Assembly: GCF_025399895.1 (NCBI RefSeq)
Contig: NZ_JAODUA010000003.1
Span: 310,001-374,000 of the forward strand
Direction: 5' to 3'
Length of the DNA: 64,000 bases
Source: Streptomyces sp. ASQP_92
Lineage (GTDB): Bacteria > Actinomycetota > Actinomycetes > Streptomycetales > Streptomycetaceae
Below the pieces are notes generated by a model that was given only the letters and a program-made list of their open reading frames with translations, ran no database searches and had not been told where the DNA came from. Below, piece by piece: positions 34,123 through 44,306 of this stretch (its first letter is position 1; each line of letters opens with the position of its first letter). The translations under genes and the position numbers were made by a program.

Positions 34123-35340
34123 TCACCCCTGGTCGAGGACCGCGCGGAGCTGATCGAGGCCCCAGTCCAGATCCTCCTTGCTGATCACCAGCGGCGGGGC
34201 GATCCGGATCGTCGAGCCGTGGGTGTCCTTGACCAGGACCCCCCGCTCCATGAGCCGTTCGGAGATCTGCCGGCCCGTGCCGTGCGACGGGTCGATGTCC
34301 ACGCCCGCCCACAGCCCGCGCCCCCGGACCGCCTCGACCGCGCCCGCGCCGGTCAGCAGGCCGAGCTCGTGGTGCAGATGGTCGCCGAGCTCGGTGGCGC
34401 GCTGCTGGTACTCGCCGGTGCGCAGCATCGCGATGACTTCCAGGCCGACCGCACAGGCCAGCGGGTTGCCGCCGAACGTCGAACCGTGTTCGCCCGGCCG
34501 GAACACCCCGAGCACCTCGGAGGAGGCAGCGACCGCCGACACCGGGACCACGCCGCCGCCCAGCGCCTTGCCCAGGATGTAGACGTCCGGCACCACGCCC
34601 TCGTGCTCGCACGCGAACGTCTTCCCGGTCCTGCCGAGCCCCGACTGGATCTCGTCCGCCATGAACAGGACGTTCCGCTCGCGGGTCAACTCCCGCACGC
34701 CGGCGAGGTATCCGGCCGGCGGGACCAGCACGCCGGCCTCGCCCTGGATCGGTTCGAGCAGCACCGCCACGGTGTTGTCGGTGACCGCGGCCCGCATCGC
34801 TTCGAGGTCGCCGTACGGGACGATCTCGAAGCCCGGCGTGTACGGGCCGTAGTCCGCGCGGGCCTCCGGGTCGGTGGAGAAGCTGACGATCGTGGTCGTA
34901 CGGCCGTGGAAGTTGTCCCGGGCGACCACGATCTTCGCCGTTCCGTCCGGGACGCCCTTGACGCGGTACCCCCACTTGCGGGCGGTCTTCACGGCGGTCT
35001 CCACCGCCTCCGCCCCGGTGTTCATGGGCAGCACCATGTCCTTGCCGCACAACTCGGCGAGCCGCGTACAGAATTCGGCGAAACGGTCGTGGTGGAACGC
35101 CCGCGACGTCAGCGTCACCCGCTCCAGCTGGGCCTTGGCGGCGTCGATCAGGCGGCGGTTGCCGTGGCCGAAGTTCAGCGCCGAGTAGCCGGCCAGCATG
35201 TCGAGATAGCGCCGCCCCTCGACATCCGTCATCCAGGCGCCCTCGGCGGAGGCGACGACGACGGGCAGGGGATGGTAGTTGTGCGCACTGTGTGCCTCGG
35301 CGGAACGGATGGCGTCTTCGGTCGCTGCGTGTGTCGACAC
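34123..35340 (-). CDS. rocD: Ornithine aminotransferase
   Basis: 405 aa. It transfers the delta-amino group of ornithine to 2-oxoglutarate, giving glutamate semialdehyde. Seen: ALNFGHGNRRLIDA, the class-III motif MNTGAEAVETAVKTARKWGY, LLEPIQGEAGV, ADEIQSGLGRTG and the PLP lysine in YILGKALGGG, then GEHGSTFGGNPLACAV. GTG 35340 has GGAG 5 nt upstream; ATG 35358 is possible but has no RBS. It is convergent with the membrane-protein gene and divergent from glyA. Confidence 0.95.
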   Translation of the reverse strand: MSTHAATEDAIRSAEAHSAHNYHPLPVVVASAEGAWMTDVEGRRYLDMLAGYSALNFGHGNRRLIDAAKAQLERVTLTSRAFHHDRFAEFCTRLAELCGKDMVLPMNTGAEAVETAVKTARKWGYRVKGVPDGTAKIVVARDNFHGRTTTIVSFSTDPEARADYGPYTPGFEIVPYGDLEAMRAAVTDNTVAVLLEPIQGEAGVLVPPAGYLAGVRELTRERNVLFMADEIQSGLGRTGKTFACEHEGVVPDVYILGKALGGGVVPVSAVAASSEVLGVFRPGEHGSTFGGNPLACAVGLEVIAMLRTGEYQQRATELGDHLHHELGLLTGAGAVEAVRGRGLWAGVDIDPSHGTGRQISERLMERGVLVKDTHGSTIRIAPPLVISKEDLDWGLDQLRAVLDQG

Positions 35341-35569
35341 GGGTTCTCCGATCGTCATGCGGCATGGGGCGTCGGTGGTGCCCTTTTCTATCGTCGCTCG
35401 GATGCCGGACGGGGAAACCTTGCCGTACGGGGGCACCGGTAGGGTGTTCGGTACGCGCGGCGACTGGCGAACGGGGAATCGACCCCGGGGAAGCCGTGCG
35501 CGGCCTGCCGCACGAGGTGCCGCCCGCCTGGGCACCCCGGGAACCCGTCAACGGACCCCGGAGGACGCC

Positions 35570-36841
35570 ATGCCCCTTCCCCTTTCCCACCCCGCCCTGC
35601 TGGCCGCCGACCCCGAGCTGGCCGCGCTCGTCTCCGCCGAGGAGCGCCTCCAGTCGGACACCCTGCGCCTGATCCCCAGCGAGAACTACGTCTCGACGGC
35701 CGTGCTCGAGGCCTCGGGGACGGTGCTCCAGAACAAGTACAGCGAGGGCTACCCGGGCCGGCGCTACTACGAGGGCCAGCAGAACATCGACAAGGTCGAG
35801 GCGCTGGCCGTCGACCGCGCCAAGGCGTTGTTCGGCGTCGAGCACGCCAACGTGCAGCCCTACTCGGGCTCGCCCGCCAACCTCGCCGTCTACCTCGCGT
35901 TCGCCGAGCCCGGCGACACCGTGATGGGCATGGCGCTGCCGATGGGCGGGCACCTCACGCACGGCTGGGGCGTCTCGGCGACCGGCAAGTGGTTCCGCGG
36001 CGTGCAGTACGGCGTACGCGCCGACACGGGTCTGGTCGACCTCGACGAGGTGCGCGACCTCGCCCTCAAGGAGCGCCCCAAGCTGATCTTCTGCGGCGGC
36101 ACGGCGCTGCCCCGCACGATCGACTTCGCGGCGTTCGCGGAGATCGCGCGGGAGGCGGGCGCGGTGCTCGTCGCGGACGTCGCGCACATCGCGGGGCTCA
36201 TCGCGGGCGGTGCCCACCCGTCCCCCGCCCCGTACGCGGACGTCATCTCCACCACCACGCACAAGACCCTGCGGGGCCCGCGCGGGGCGATGCTGATGTC
36301 CCGCGAGGAGCACGCGAAGGCCCTCGACAAGGCGGTCTTCCCCGGGCTCCAGGGCGGGCCGCACAACCAGACCACCGCGGCGATCGCGGTCGCGCTGCAC
36401 GAGGCGGCGCAGCCGGCGTTCTGCGCGTACGCACACCAGGTGGTGGCCAACGCGAAGGCGCTGGCGGAGGCGCTCCTCGCGCGGGGCTTCGACCTGGTGT
36501 CGGGCGGCACCGACAACCACCTGATCCTGATGGATCTGACCGGCAGGGGCGTCTCCGGCAAGATCGCGGCGAAGGGGCTCGACCGGGCGGGGGTCGTCGT
36601 CAACTACAACACCGTCCCGTACGACCCCCGCAAGCCTTTCGATCCCTCCGGCATCCGCATCGGTACGCCGGCCCTGACGTCCCGGGGGCTGGGGGTCGAG
36701 CACATGGCGATGGTGGCGGCGTGGATCGATCGGGGGGTGGGGGCGGCGGCCTCCGGGGACGAGGCGGCCCTGTCCGCGATCCGTAAGGAGGTCGCGGCCC
36801 TCCTCTCCACCCACCCCGCCCCCGGCCTCCCCCTGGGCTGA
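35570..36841 (+). CDS. glyA: Serine hydroxymethyltransferase
   Basis: 423 aa. It converts serine and THF to glycine and 5,10-methylene-THF, feeding FolD and then PurN/PurH encoded earlier in the window. Seen: LRLIPSENYVSTAVLEA, NKYSEGYPGRRYYEGQ, HVAHIAG-like VADVAHIAGLIAGG, the PLP lysine in STTTHKTLRGPRG, and FPGLQGGPHN. ATG 35570 has GGAGGAC upstream. Streptomycetes can carry more than one glyA, so this may be a paralogue. Confidence 0.95.
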   Translation: MPLPLSHPALLAADPELAALVSAEERLQSDTLRLIPSENYVSTAVLEASGTVLQNKYSEGYPGRRYYEGQQNIDKVEALAVDRAKALFGVEHANVQPYSGSPANLAVYLAFAEPGDTVMGMALPMGGHLTHGWGVSATGKWFRGVQYGVRADTGLVDLDEVRDLALKERPKLIFCGGTALPRTIDFAAFAEIAREAGAVLVADVAHIAGLIAGGAHPSPAPYADVISTTTHKTLRGPRGAMLMSREEHAKALDKAVFPGLQGGPHNQTTAAIAVALHEAAQPAFCAYAHQVVANAKALAEALLARGFDLVSGGTDNHLILMDLTGRGVSGKIAAKGLDRAGVVVNYNTVPYDPRKPFDPSGIRIGTPALTSRGLGVEHMAMVAAWIDRGVGAAASGDEAALSAIRKEVAALLSTHPAPGLPLG

Positions 36842-36864
36842 CCCCCTGGGCGCCCACCCACTCG

Positions 36865-38384
<1,520 letters not shown>

Positions 38385-38496
38385 CCGCCTTCCGGCCGCC
38401 GATCGCGCGGCCGGAGCACGACCTCGGCCTCTGGTCAGCCGCCGGTAAGCCCGTCACACTGCACACCATCGACACCACAGCACGGAGGAGAACGAC

Positions 38497-39075
38497 GTGG
38501 GGACCGTAACGCTCGGCGTTTCGATCGCGGTCCCGGAGCCCTACGGCAGCCTGCTCCAGGAGCGGCGCGCGGGCTTCGGTGACCCCGCCGCGCACGGCAT
38601 CCCCACGCACATCACCCTGCTGCCGCCGCACGAGGTCGAGCGCGAGTGCCTGCCCGAGATCGAGGCGCACCTGGCCTCGGTCGCGGCGGCGGGCCGGGCG
38701 TTCGTGATGCGCCTGGAGGGCACCGGAACCTTCCGTCCGCTGTCCCCGGTCGTCTTCGTCAAGGTGCGGGAGGGCGCGGGCGACTGCGCCTGGCTCCAGC
38801 AGCGGGTACGGGACGAGGCGGGCCCGCTGGTGCGCGAGCTCCAGTTCCCCTACCACCCGCACGTCACGGTGGCGCACGGCATCTCCGAGGAGGCGATGGA
38901 CCTGGCGTACGAGTCCCTCGCCCAGTTCTCGGCGTCCTGGACGTGCGGCGGGTTCGCCCTCTACGAGCAGGGCGCCGACGGGGTGTGGCGCACGCTGCGC
39001 CACTATCCCTTCGGCGTGGGCGCGCTCGGCGTGCCCGCCCAGGGCGCGTCCCTGGACCATCCCTCCCTGCGCTAG
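38497..39075 (+). CDS. 2'-5' RNA ligase / cyclic phosphodiesterase family protein
   Basis: 192 aa with the two H-x-T/S-x motifs of the 2H phosphoesterase fold: HITLLPP (about residue 38) and HVTVAHG (about 122). Members hydrolyse cyclic phosphates or ligate RNA; the substrate here is unknown. GTG 38497 follows ACGGAGGAGAAC. It lies 112 bp after trpS and its stop abuts the dprE2 stop with no bases between. Confidence 0.9.
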   Translation: MGTVTLGVSIAVPEPYGSLLQERRAGFGDPAAHGIPTHITLLPPHEVERECLPEIEAHLASVAAAGRAFVMRLEGTGTFRPLSPVVFVKVREGAGDCAWLQQRVRDEAGPLVRELQFPYHPHVTVAHGISEEAMDLAYESLAQFSASWTCGGFALYEQGADGVWRTLRHYPFGVGALGVPAQGASLDHPSLR

Positions 39076-39831
39076 CTACACCGGCAGCCGCCGGAACACG
39101 GCGCGCGGCACGTGCCGCAGCGCCGACATCACCATCCGCAGCGCCCCCGGCACCCACACCAGCTCCGCCCGCCGCCGCAGCCCCGCCTCGATGGCGAGGG
39201 CCACCGCCTCGGGGGTGGTGGCGAGCGGCGCCTCGGGCAGCCCGGCCGTCATCCTCGTCCGGACGAATCCGGGGCGTACGACCATGACGTGCACCCCCGT
39301 GCCGTGCAGCGCGTCCCCGAGGCCCTGCGCGAAGGCGTCGAGGCCCGCCTTGCTGGACCCGTAGATGAAGTTTCCGCGCCGGGGGCGCTCGCCGGCCACC
39401 GAGGACAGGACGACGAGCGAACCGTGGCCCTGGGTCTGGAGGGCCTTCGCGCAGACGAGGCCCGCCGAGACCGCGCCGGTGTAGTTGGTGCCCGCGACCC
39501 GTACCGCGGCGAGCGGCTCCTTCTCGTCGTGGATCTGGTCGCCGAGCACCCCGAACGCGAGCAGCACCAGGTCGATGTCGCCCTCGGCGAACACCTTGCC
39601 GAGCGCGACCTCGTGCGCGGCGGGGTCGAGCGCGTCGAAGGCGACGGTGTGGACGTCGGGGCCCAGCGCCCTCAGCTCGGCCGCCGCCGCGTCCAGGGCG
39701 GGCGATGGCCGGCCCGCGAGCCACACCGTGCGGGTGCGGCGGGCCACCAGGCGGCGGGCGGTGGCGAGGCCGATCTCGGAGGTGCCGCCGAGCACGAGCA
39801 GGGACTGCGGCATGCCGAATGCGTCCTTCAT
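39076..39831 (-). CDS. dprE2: Decaprenylphosphoryl-2-keto-ribose reductase
   Basis: 251 aa, short-chain dehydrogenase with VLGGTSEIGLATARRL for NADH and the catalytic SSVAG / YGSSKAG pair. The context beside dprE1 makes DprE2 the best call: it reduces the 2-keto intermediate to polyprenyl-phosphoryl-arabinose. It lies 79 bp downstream of dprE1 on the same strand. Confidence 0.9.
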   Translation of the reverse strand: MKDAFGMPQSLLVLGGTSEIGLATARRLVARRTRTVWLAGRPSPALDAAAAELRALGPDVHTVAFDALDPAAHEVALGKVFAEGDIDLVLLAFGVLGDQIHDEKEPLAAVRVAGTNYTGAVSAGLVCAKALQTQGHGSLVVLSSVAGERPRRGNFIYGSSKAGLDAFAQGLGDALHGTGVHVMVVRPGFVRTRMTAGLPEAPLATTPEAVALAIEAGLRRRAELVWVPGALRMVMSALRHVPRAVFRRLPV

Positions 39832-39910
39832 CAGGGCTCCTTGAAGAGGGGGCGTGGGGGAGGAGGGGGCGCTGTGGGAAGGCGGGCGGCGGTGCGGGGG
39901 GCGGGCCGGG

Positions 39911-41296
39911 TCACAGGCCCAGGCGCCTGCTCATGTCCGAACGGAAGACGCCCCGCGGGTCCAACTCCGCGCGCAGCGCCCGGAATCGGGGGAGCCACGG
40001 GTACATGTGCGCCACCAGTTCCGGCCGCATCCGCGCGTCCTTCGCGAGGTAGACCCGGCCGCCGGCGGCCGCCACCCGCTCGTCCAGCTCGTCCAGGAGC
40101 GCGGCGAGGCCCGGCAGGCGGGCGGGGATGTCCAGGGCCAGCGTCCAGCCGGGCAGGGGAAAGGAGAGCCAGCCGGCGTCCGCGTCGCCGAAGCGCTTCA
40201 GGACGGCGAGGAAGGAGGGGCAGCGGTGCCGGGAGATGCGGTGCACGATGGCGCGCAGGGTGTCCTCCTGCCCGTACCCGACGACGAACTGGTACTGCAC
40301 GAAGCCGCCCCTGCCGTAGACCCGGTTCCAGTGCGGCACCCCGTCCAGGGGGTGGAAGAACGTCGAGATGCGCTGGAGCTCGCCCGTGCGGTGCCGCGGC
40401 GCCCTGCGGTACCAGAGCGCGTTGAACGCCGAGACGGAGCCGCGTCCGAGCAGCCCCTCGGGCAGGAACGAGGGGGCGGCCGGCAGGCTGCGGGGCCGGA
40501 AGTCGAGCGGGGTGCGGCGGGCGCGGGGCGGCAGCATGTCCAGCGGCGCGTGGTCCCCGCGGGTCAGCACCGCTCTGCCGGTCTTCGCGCCCCGCGCGAG
40601 GAGGTCGATCCACGCCACCGAGTACCGGTAGCGGTGGTCCCCCGATTCGAGCCGGGTCATCAAGTCGTCCAGATCCAGGGCCCGTTCGGTGTCCACCGCC
40701 ATCAACGAGGTGCGTACGGGCAGGAGTTGGAGGGTGGCTCGCAGGATCACTCCGGTCAGGCCCATGCCGCCGGCCGTGGCGTCGAAGAGTTCGCTGTCCG
40801 GGGTGAGGGTGCGGATCGTGCCGTCGGCGGTGAGCAGGTCGAGTTCGCGCACATGGCGGGCGAAGGACCCGGACACATGGTGGTTCTTGCCGTGGATGTC
40901 GGCGCCGATCGCCCCGCCGACGGTGACGTAGCGGGTGCCGGGGGTGACGGGTACGAACCAGCCGAGCGGCAGCAGGACTTCCATCAGGCGGTGCAGGCTG
41001 ACGCCCGCGTCGCAGACGACGACGCCCGCCTCGGCGTCCACGCCGCGGATGCGGTCGAGGCCGGTCATGTCGAGGACCGCGCCGCCCGCGTTCTGGGCGG
41101 CGTCCCCGTAGGCCCGGCCAAGACCCCGGGCGATCGTGCCGCGCGCCCCGCACGCCAGGACGGCGGCCGCCGCCTCCTCATAGCTTCGGGGGCGCAGCAG
41201 GCGGGCGGCGCTGGGGGCGGTGCGGCCCCAGCCGCTCACGGACGTCGGCGGGCCGGGGGGCGCGAACGCGGCGTCGGGTGTCGTCTCGGCAGACAT
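39911..41296 (-). CDS. dprE1: Decaprenylphosphoryl-beta-D-ribose oxidase
   Basis: 461 aa, FAD-dependent oxidase of the polyprenyl-phosphoryl-arabinose pathway. Seen: RGLGRAYGDAAQNAGG, TPGTRYVTVGGAIGADIHGKNHH for FAD, RGGFVQYQFVV, and the C-terminal LAKDARMRPE with the conserved lysine (K419). At the position of the benzothiazinone-reactive cysteine of M. tuberculosis (Cys387 in GWNICVD) this protein has alanine (GWTLALD, Ala387). It diverges from the PAP2 gene across 187 bp that include TCACCGAAATGGGTGA. Confidence 0.93.
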   Translation of the reverse strand: MSAETTPDAAFAPPGPPTSVSGWGRTAPSAARLLRPRSYEEAAAAVLACGARGTIARGLGRAYGDAAQNAGGAVLDMTGLDRIRGVDAEAGVVVCDAGVSLHRLMEVLLPLGWFVPVTPGTRYVTVGGAIGADIHGKNHHVSGSFARHVRELDLLTADGTIRTLTPDSELFDATAGGMGLTGVILRATLQLLPVRTSLMAVDTERALDLDDLMTRLESGDHRYRYSVAWIDLLARGAKTGRAVLTRGDHAPLDMLPPRARRTPLDFRPRSLPAAPSFLPEGLLGRGSVSAFNALWYRRAPRHRTGELQRISTFFHPLDGVPHWNRVYGRGGFVQYQFVVGYGQEDTLRAIVHRISRHRCPSFLAVLKRFGDADAGWLSFPLPGWTLALDIPARLPGLAALLDELDERVAAAGGRVYLAKDARMRPELVAHMYPWLPRFRALRAELDPRGVFRSDMSRRLGL

Positions 41297-41483
41297 GAAT
41301 GTGACGGTATCGCCTATCTCGTCCCCTTCCCTTCAGCCACCCGCCCTGATAAACCACTCACCGAAATGGGTGATTACATGGGTGTCAGTCTCATTTGTCC
41401 CGTATTCGTCTTCCCTCGCGCAGGAGAGTCGCCGGTGGCCTACGGCCAGTTGGCGGGCCGACGTCACGGAAGAGGGGTGGCAG

Positions 41484-42023
41484 ATGCACAAGCCGTCATG
41501 CACCGACGCCGACCGGAGGCTCCTGGCCGCACTGCGCGACTGCGCCGAGGACCCACGGGTGGCCGCCGCCGCCCGCGCGCTGTCCTTCGCCGGTGAGCAC
41601 GGCGCGCTGTGGCTCGCGGCCGGACTGGCCGGGGCCGCCGCCGACCGGGAGCGGCGCGGGGCCTGGCTGCGCGCCACCGCCCTGGTCGCCGCCGCCCACC
41701 TGGCCAGCATGGGCGTCAAGCGGATGGTGCGCAGACCCCGGCCGCACCTCCCGGCGGCCGAGCCACTGGTGCGGACCGCAGGGCGGCACTCCTTCCCCAG
41801 CTCGCACGCCACCTCAGCGGCGGCCGCCGCCGTCGCGTACGGCGCGCTGCGGCCCGCCGGGGCGCACCTCGTGCCGCCGCTGGCCGCCGCGGTGTGCCTG
41901 TCCCGCGTGGTGGCCGGGGTGCACTACCCGAGCGACATCGCGGCGGGCGCGCTGCTCGGCGGTGTCACCGCGCGGGCGGGCGCGGCCTGGATGCGCCAAC
42001 CGCTGGAAGCGGGGCGCCGATGA
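41484..42023 (+). CDS. PAP2-family phosphatase
   Basis: 179 aa with the full PAP2 signature: [16 protein letters not shown] and SRVVAGVHYPSD, plus three or four hydrophobic segments. In mycobacteria a PAP2 protein (Rv3807c type) sits next to the UbiA enzyme and removes the 5-phosphate from decaprenyl-phosphoryl-5-phosphoribose. The same order occurs here. ATG 41484 follows AGAGGGGTGG; it overlaps the next gene by 4 nt (ATGA). Confidence 0.88.
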   Translation: MHKPSCTDADRRLLAALRDCAEDPRVAAAARALSFAGEHGALWLAAGLAGAAADRERRGAWLRATALVAAAHLASMGVKRMVRRPRPHLPAAEPLVRTAGRHSFPSSHATSAAAAAVAYGALRPAGAHLVPPLAAAVCLSRVVAGVHYPSDIAAGALLGGVTARAGAAWMRQPLEAGRR

Positions 42024-42958
42024 CCGAGCCCGGCGCGGTACTCCTCGAACCCGGAACCCCGGCGCCCCGCGGGCCGCTCGCCCTGCCGGGCGGTCTGCTG
42101 CGCACCGCACGCCCCCGCCAGTGGGTCAAGAACGTGCTCGTGCTGGCCGCGCCCGCCGCCGCGGGACGGCTGTGGAACCCGCACGACCTCGCCCAACTCG
42201 CCCTGGTCTTCTGCCTGTTCACGGCCGCCGCCTCGGCGGTGTACCTCATCAACGACGCCCGGGACGCCGAGGCCGACCGGGCCCACCCCGACAAGCGGCA
42301 CCGCCCGGTCGCCGCCGGGCGGGTGCCGGTGGGCGCCGCGTACGCGACCGGCGCCGCCCTCGCCGTCCTCACCCCACCCCTCGCCGCGCTGACCTGCAAC
42401 GCGATGACGGCCACGCTGCTCACCGCGTACGTCCTGATGCAACTGGCGTACTGCGTCAAGCTCAAGCACGTCCTGGTGGTCGACCTGGTCGTGGTCACCA
42501 CCGGGTTCCTCATGCGGGCGATGACCGGCGGCGTCGCGCTCGGGATCCCGCTGTCGCGCTGGTTCCTGATCACCGCCGGGTTCGGCGCGCTGTTCATGGT
42601 CGCCGCCAAGCGCTACTCCGAGGCCCTGCGGATGGAGGGGAGCGGAGCCGCCACCCGCTCGCTCCTGGACGCGTACACCACCGGCTATCTGCGCTTCGTG
42701 TGGCAGCTCGCCGCAGGTGTCGCGGTCCTCGCCTACTGCATGTGGGCCCTGGAGGCCGGCGGGGTGGCCCGGGGATCGCTGCTGCCCTGGCGGCAGCTGT
42801 CGATGGTCCCGTTCATCGGGGCGATCCTGCGGTACGCCGTCTTCGCCGACCGCGGGAGCGCGGGGGCGCCCGAGGACGTCGTCCTGCACGACCGCGCGCT
42901 CGCGGTCATCGGGGCCGTCTGGGTGGCGCTGTACGCGCTCGCGGTGGCCGACCTGTGA
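42020..42958 (+). CDS. UbiA-type 5-phosphoribosyl-polyprenyl-phosphate synthase
   Basis: 312 aa, eight to nine membrane segments. Seen: RPRQWVKNVLVLAAP and the metal/diphosphate motif NDARDAEADRAHPDKRHRP. This matches Rv3806c-type DPPR synthase more than menaquinone-type UbiA proteins. It transfers phosphoribose from PRPP to polyprenyl phosphate, the entry step to the ribose/arabinose donor made by DprE1/E2. ATG 42020 lies in the PAP2 stop. Confidence 0.88.
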   Translation: MTEPGAVLLEPGTPAPRGPLALPGGLLRTARPRQWVKNVLVLAAPAAAGRLWNPHDLAQLALVFCLFTAAASAVYLINDARDAEADRAHPDKRHRPVAAGRVPVGAAYATGAALAVLTPPLAALTCNAMTATLLTAYVLMQLAYCVKLKHVLVVDLVVVTTGFLMRAMTGGVALGIPLSRWFLITAGFGALFMVAAKRYSEALRMEGSGAATRSLLDAYTTGYLRFVWQLAAGVAVLAYCMWALEAGGVARGSLLPWRQLSMVPFIGAILRYAVFADRGSAGAPEDVVLHDRALAVIGAVWVALYALAVADL

Positions 42959-43419
42959 GCGTCGCCAGGCACGAGGTCGTCGGGTTCGCGCTGGCCGGCG
43001 TCTGCGCGTACGCCGTCGATCTGGCCCTGTTCGTGGGGCTGCGCTCGGGGCTCCACTGGGACCCGATCGCCGCCAAGTCCCTTTCGTTCGTGGCAGGTTG
43101 CACGGTCGCCTACCTCGGCAACGCGTTCGGCACCTATCGCGGACGCCGGGCCGGGCCGCGCGAGTACGCCGTCTTCTTCGCCGTCAACATCGCGGGCGCG
43201 CTGGTCCAGTTGCTGTGCATCGCCGTCTCGCACTACGGCCTCGGGTTCACCTCGCCGCGCGCCGACACCCTGTCCGGCGCCGTCGTCGGCATGGCGCTCG
43301 CCACCTGCCTGCGATTCTGGGGCACGAGAACACTGGTCTTCGGCCGCGGGCCGCGCGGCCCGCGCCCGGACCGACACAGCCGAGCTGGAGAGGGTAGTCG
43401 TACGTCATGGACTGGCTGA
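42955..43419 (+). CDS. GtrA-family membrane protein
   Basis: 154 aa with four membrane segments of GtrA type (VVGFALAGVCAYAVDLALFVGL, LSFVAGCTVAYLGNAFGTYR, EYAVFFAVNIAGALVQLL). A GtrA-like protein (Rv3789) belongs to the mycobacterial arabinan locus and was proposed to move or anchor the polyprenyl sugar. GTG 42955 overlaps the UbiA stop (GTGA). The last ~30 residues are basic. It overlaps the YihY gene by 13 nt. Confidence 0.87.
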   Translation: MSVARHEVVGFALAGVCAYAVDLALFVGLRSGLHWDPIAAKSLSFVAGCTVAYLGNAFGTYRGRRAGPREYAVFFAVNIAGALVQLLCIAVSHYGLGFTSPRADTLSGAVVGMALATCLRFWGTRTLVFGRGPRGPRPDRHSRAGEGSRTSWTG

Positions 43420-44306
43420 AGAAACTTCCCGTCGTCGGGCCCTGGATCGCCCGGCTCATGCGGACCCACGCCTGGCGTTCGTACGAGCGGCTCGACCGGG
43501 TCCACTGGTCCAGGCTCGCCGCGGCCATCACCTTCATCAGCTTCCTCGCGCTGTTCCCGCTGCTCACCGTCGGCGCTGCCGTCGCGGCCGCGCTGCTCTC
43601 CACCGACCAGGTGCACAAGCTCCAGAGCACCCTGGCCGAACAGGTCCCCGGCATCTCCGACCAGCTCGACCTCCAGGCGCTCATCGACAACGCGGGCACC
43701 GTCGGCATCGTCGCCGGCGCGCTGCTGCTGTTCACCGGTATCGGCTGGGTCGGCCAGATGCGGGGCTGTCTGCGCGTGGTGTGGGACATGGAGGAGACCG
43801 ACGAGGGCGAGAACCCGATCCTGCGCAAGCTCAAGGACGGCGGGGTGCTCCTCGGCCTCGGCGCCGCGGGGCTCGCCTCGTGGGCCGCGTCCTCCATCGG
43901 CTCCACCGCCGTCGGCTGGACCGCCGAGCGGCTCGGCATCGACGAGGGCGGCGCGGGCGGCGTACTGCTGCGCGTCGCGGCGATCGCCGTCGCCGTCCTC
44001 GCCGACTTCCTGCTCCTGCTGTACGTCCTGACGCTGCTGCCCGGCGTGAGCCCGCGGCGCCGCCGTCTGATGGTGGCCGCCCTGCTCGGCGCGGTCGGCT
44101 TCGAACTCCTGAAGATGCTGCTCGGCGGCTATATGAAGGGCGTCGCCGCCAAGAGCATGTACGGGGCCTTCGGGGTGCCCATCGCGCTGCTGCTGTGGAT
44201 CAACTTCACGGCGAAGCTGCTCCTGTTCTGCGCGGCGTGGACGGCCACCCCGTCCAAGGAGGACGACCCCGACCTCATCGCCTCCGAAGAGGCCAGCGCC
44301 GATTGA
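43407..44306 (+). CDS. YihY/BrkB family membrane protein
   Basis: 299 aa, six membrane segments. Seen: AAITFISFLALFPLLTVGAAVAAAL, GIGWVGQMRGCLRVVWDME and YGAFGVPIALLLWINFTAKLLLF, typical of the family formerly annotated as RNase BN. Its function is uncertain. ATG 43407 lies in the GtrA gene; it is the last gene of the PAP2-UbiA-GtrA unit. Its 3' end overlaps the convergent D,D-carboxypeptidase gene by 32 bp. Confidence 0.92.
   Translation: MDWLKKLPVVGPWIARLMRTHAWRSYERLDRVHWSRLAAAITFISFLALFPLLTVGAAVAAALLSTDQVHKLQSTLAEQVPGISDQLDLQALIDNAGTVGIVAGALLLFTGIGWVGQMRGCLRVVWDMEETDEGENPILRKLKDGGVLLGLGAAGLASWAASSIGSTAVGWTAERLGIDEGGAGGVLLRVAAIAVAVLADFLLLLYVLTLLPGVSPRRRRLMVAALLGAVGFELLKMLLGGYMKGVAAKSMYGAFGVPIALLLWINFTAKLLLFCAAWTATPSKEDDPDLIASEEASAD

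Noticed and set aside
39831..41153. A 440-codon minus-strand frame overlapping dprE1
   Set aside because: It is an Arg/Pro-rich shadow in another phase; dprE1 with clear FAD motifs occupies the same strand.
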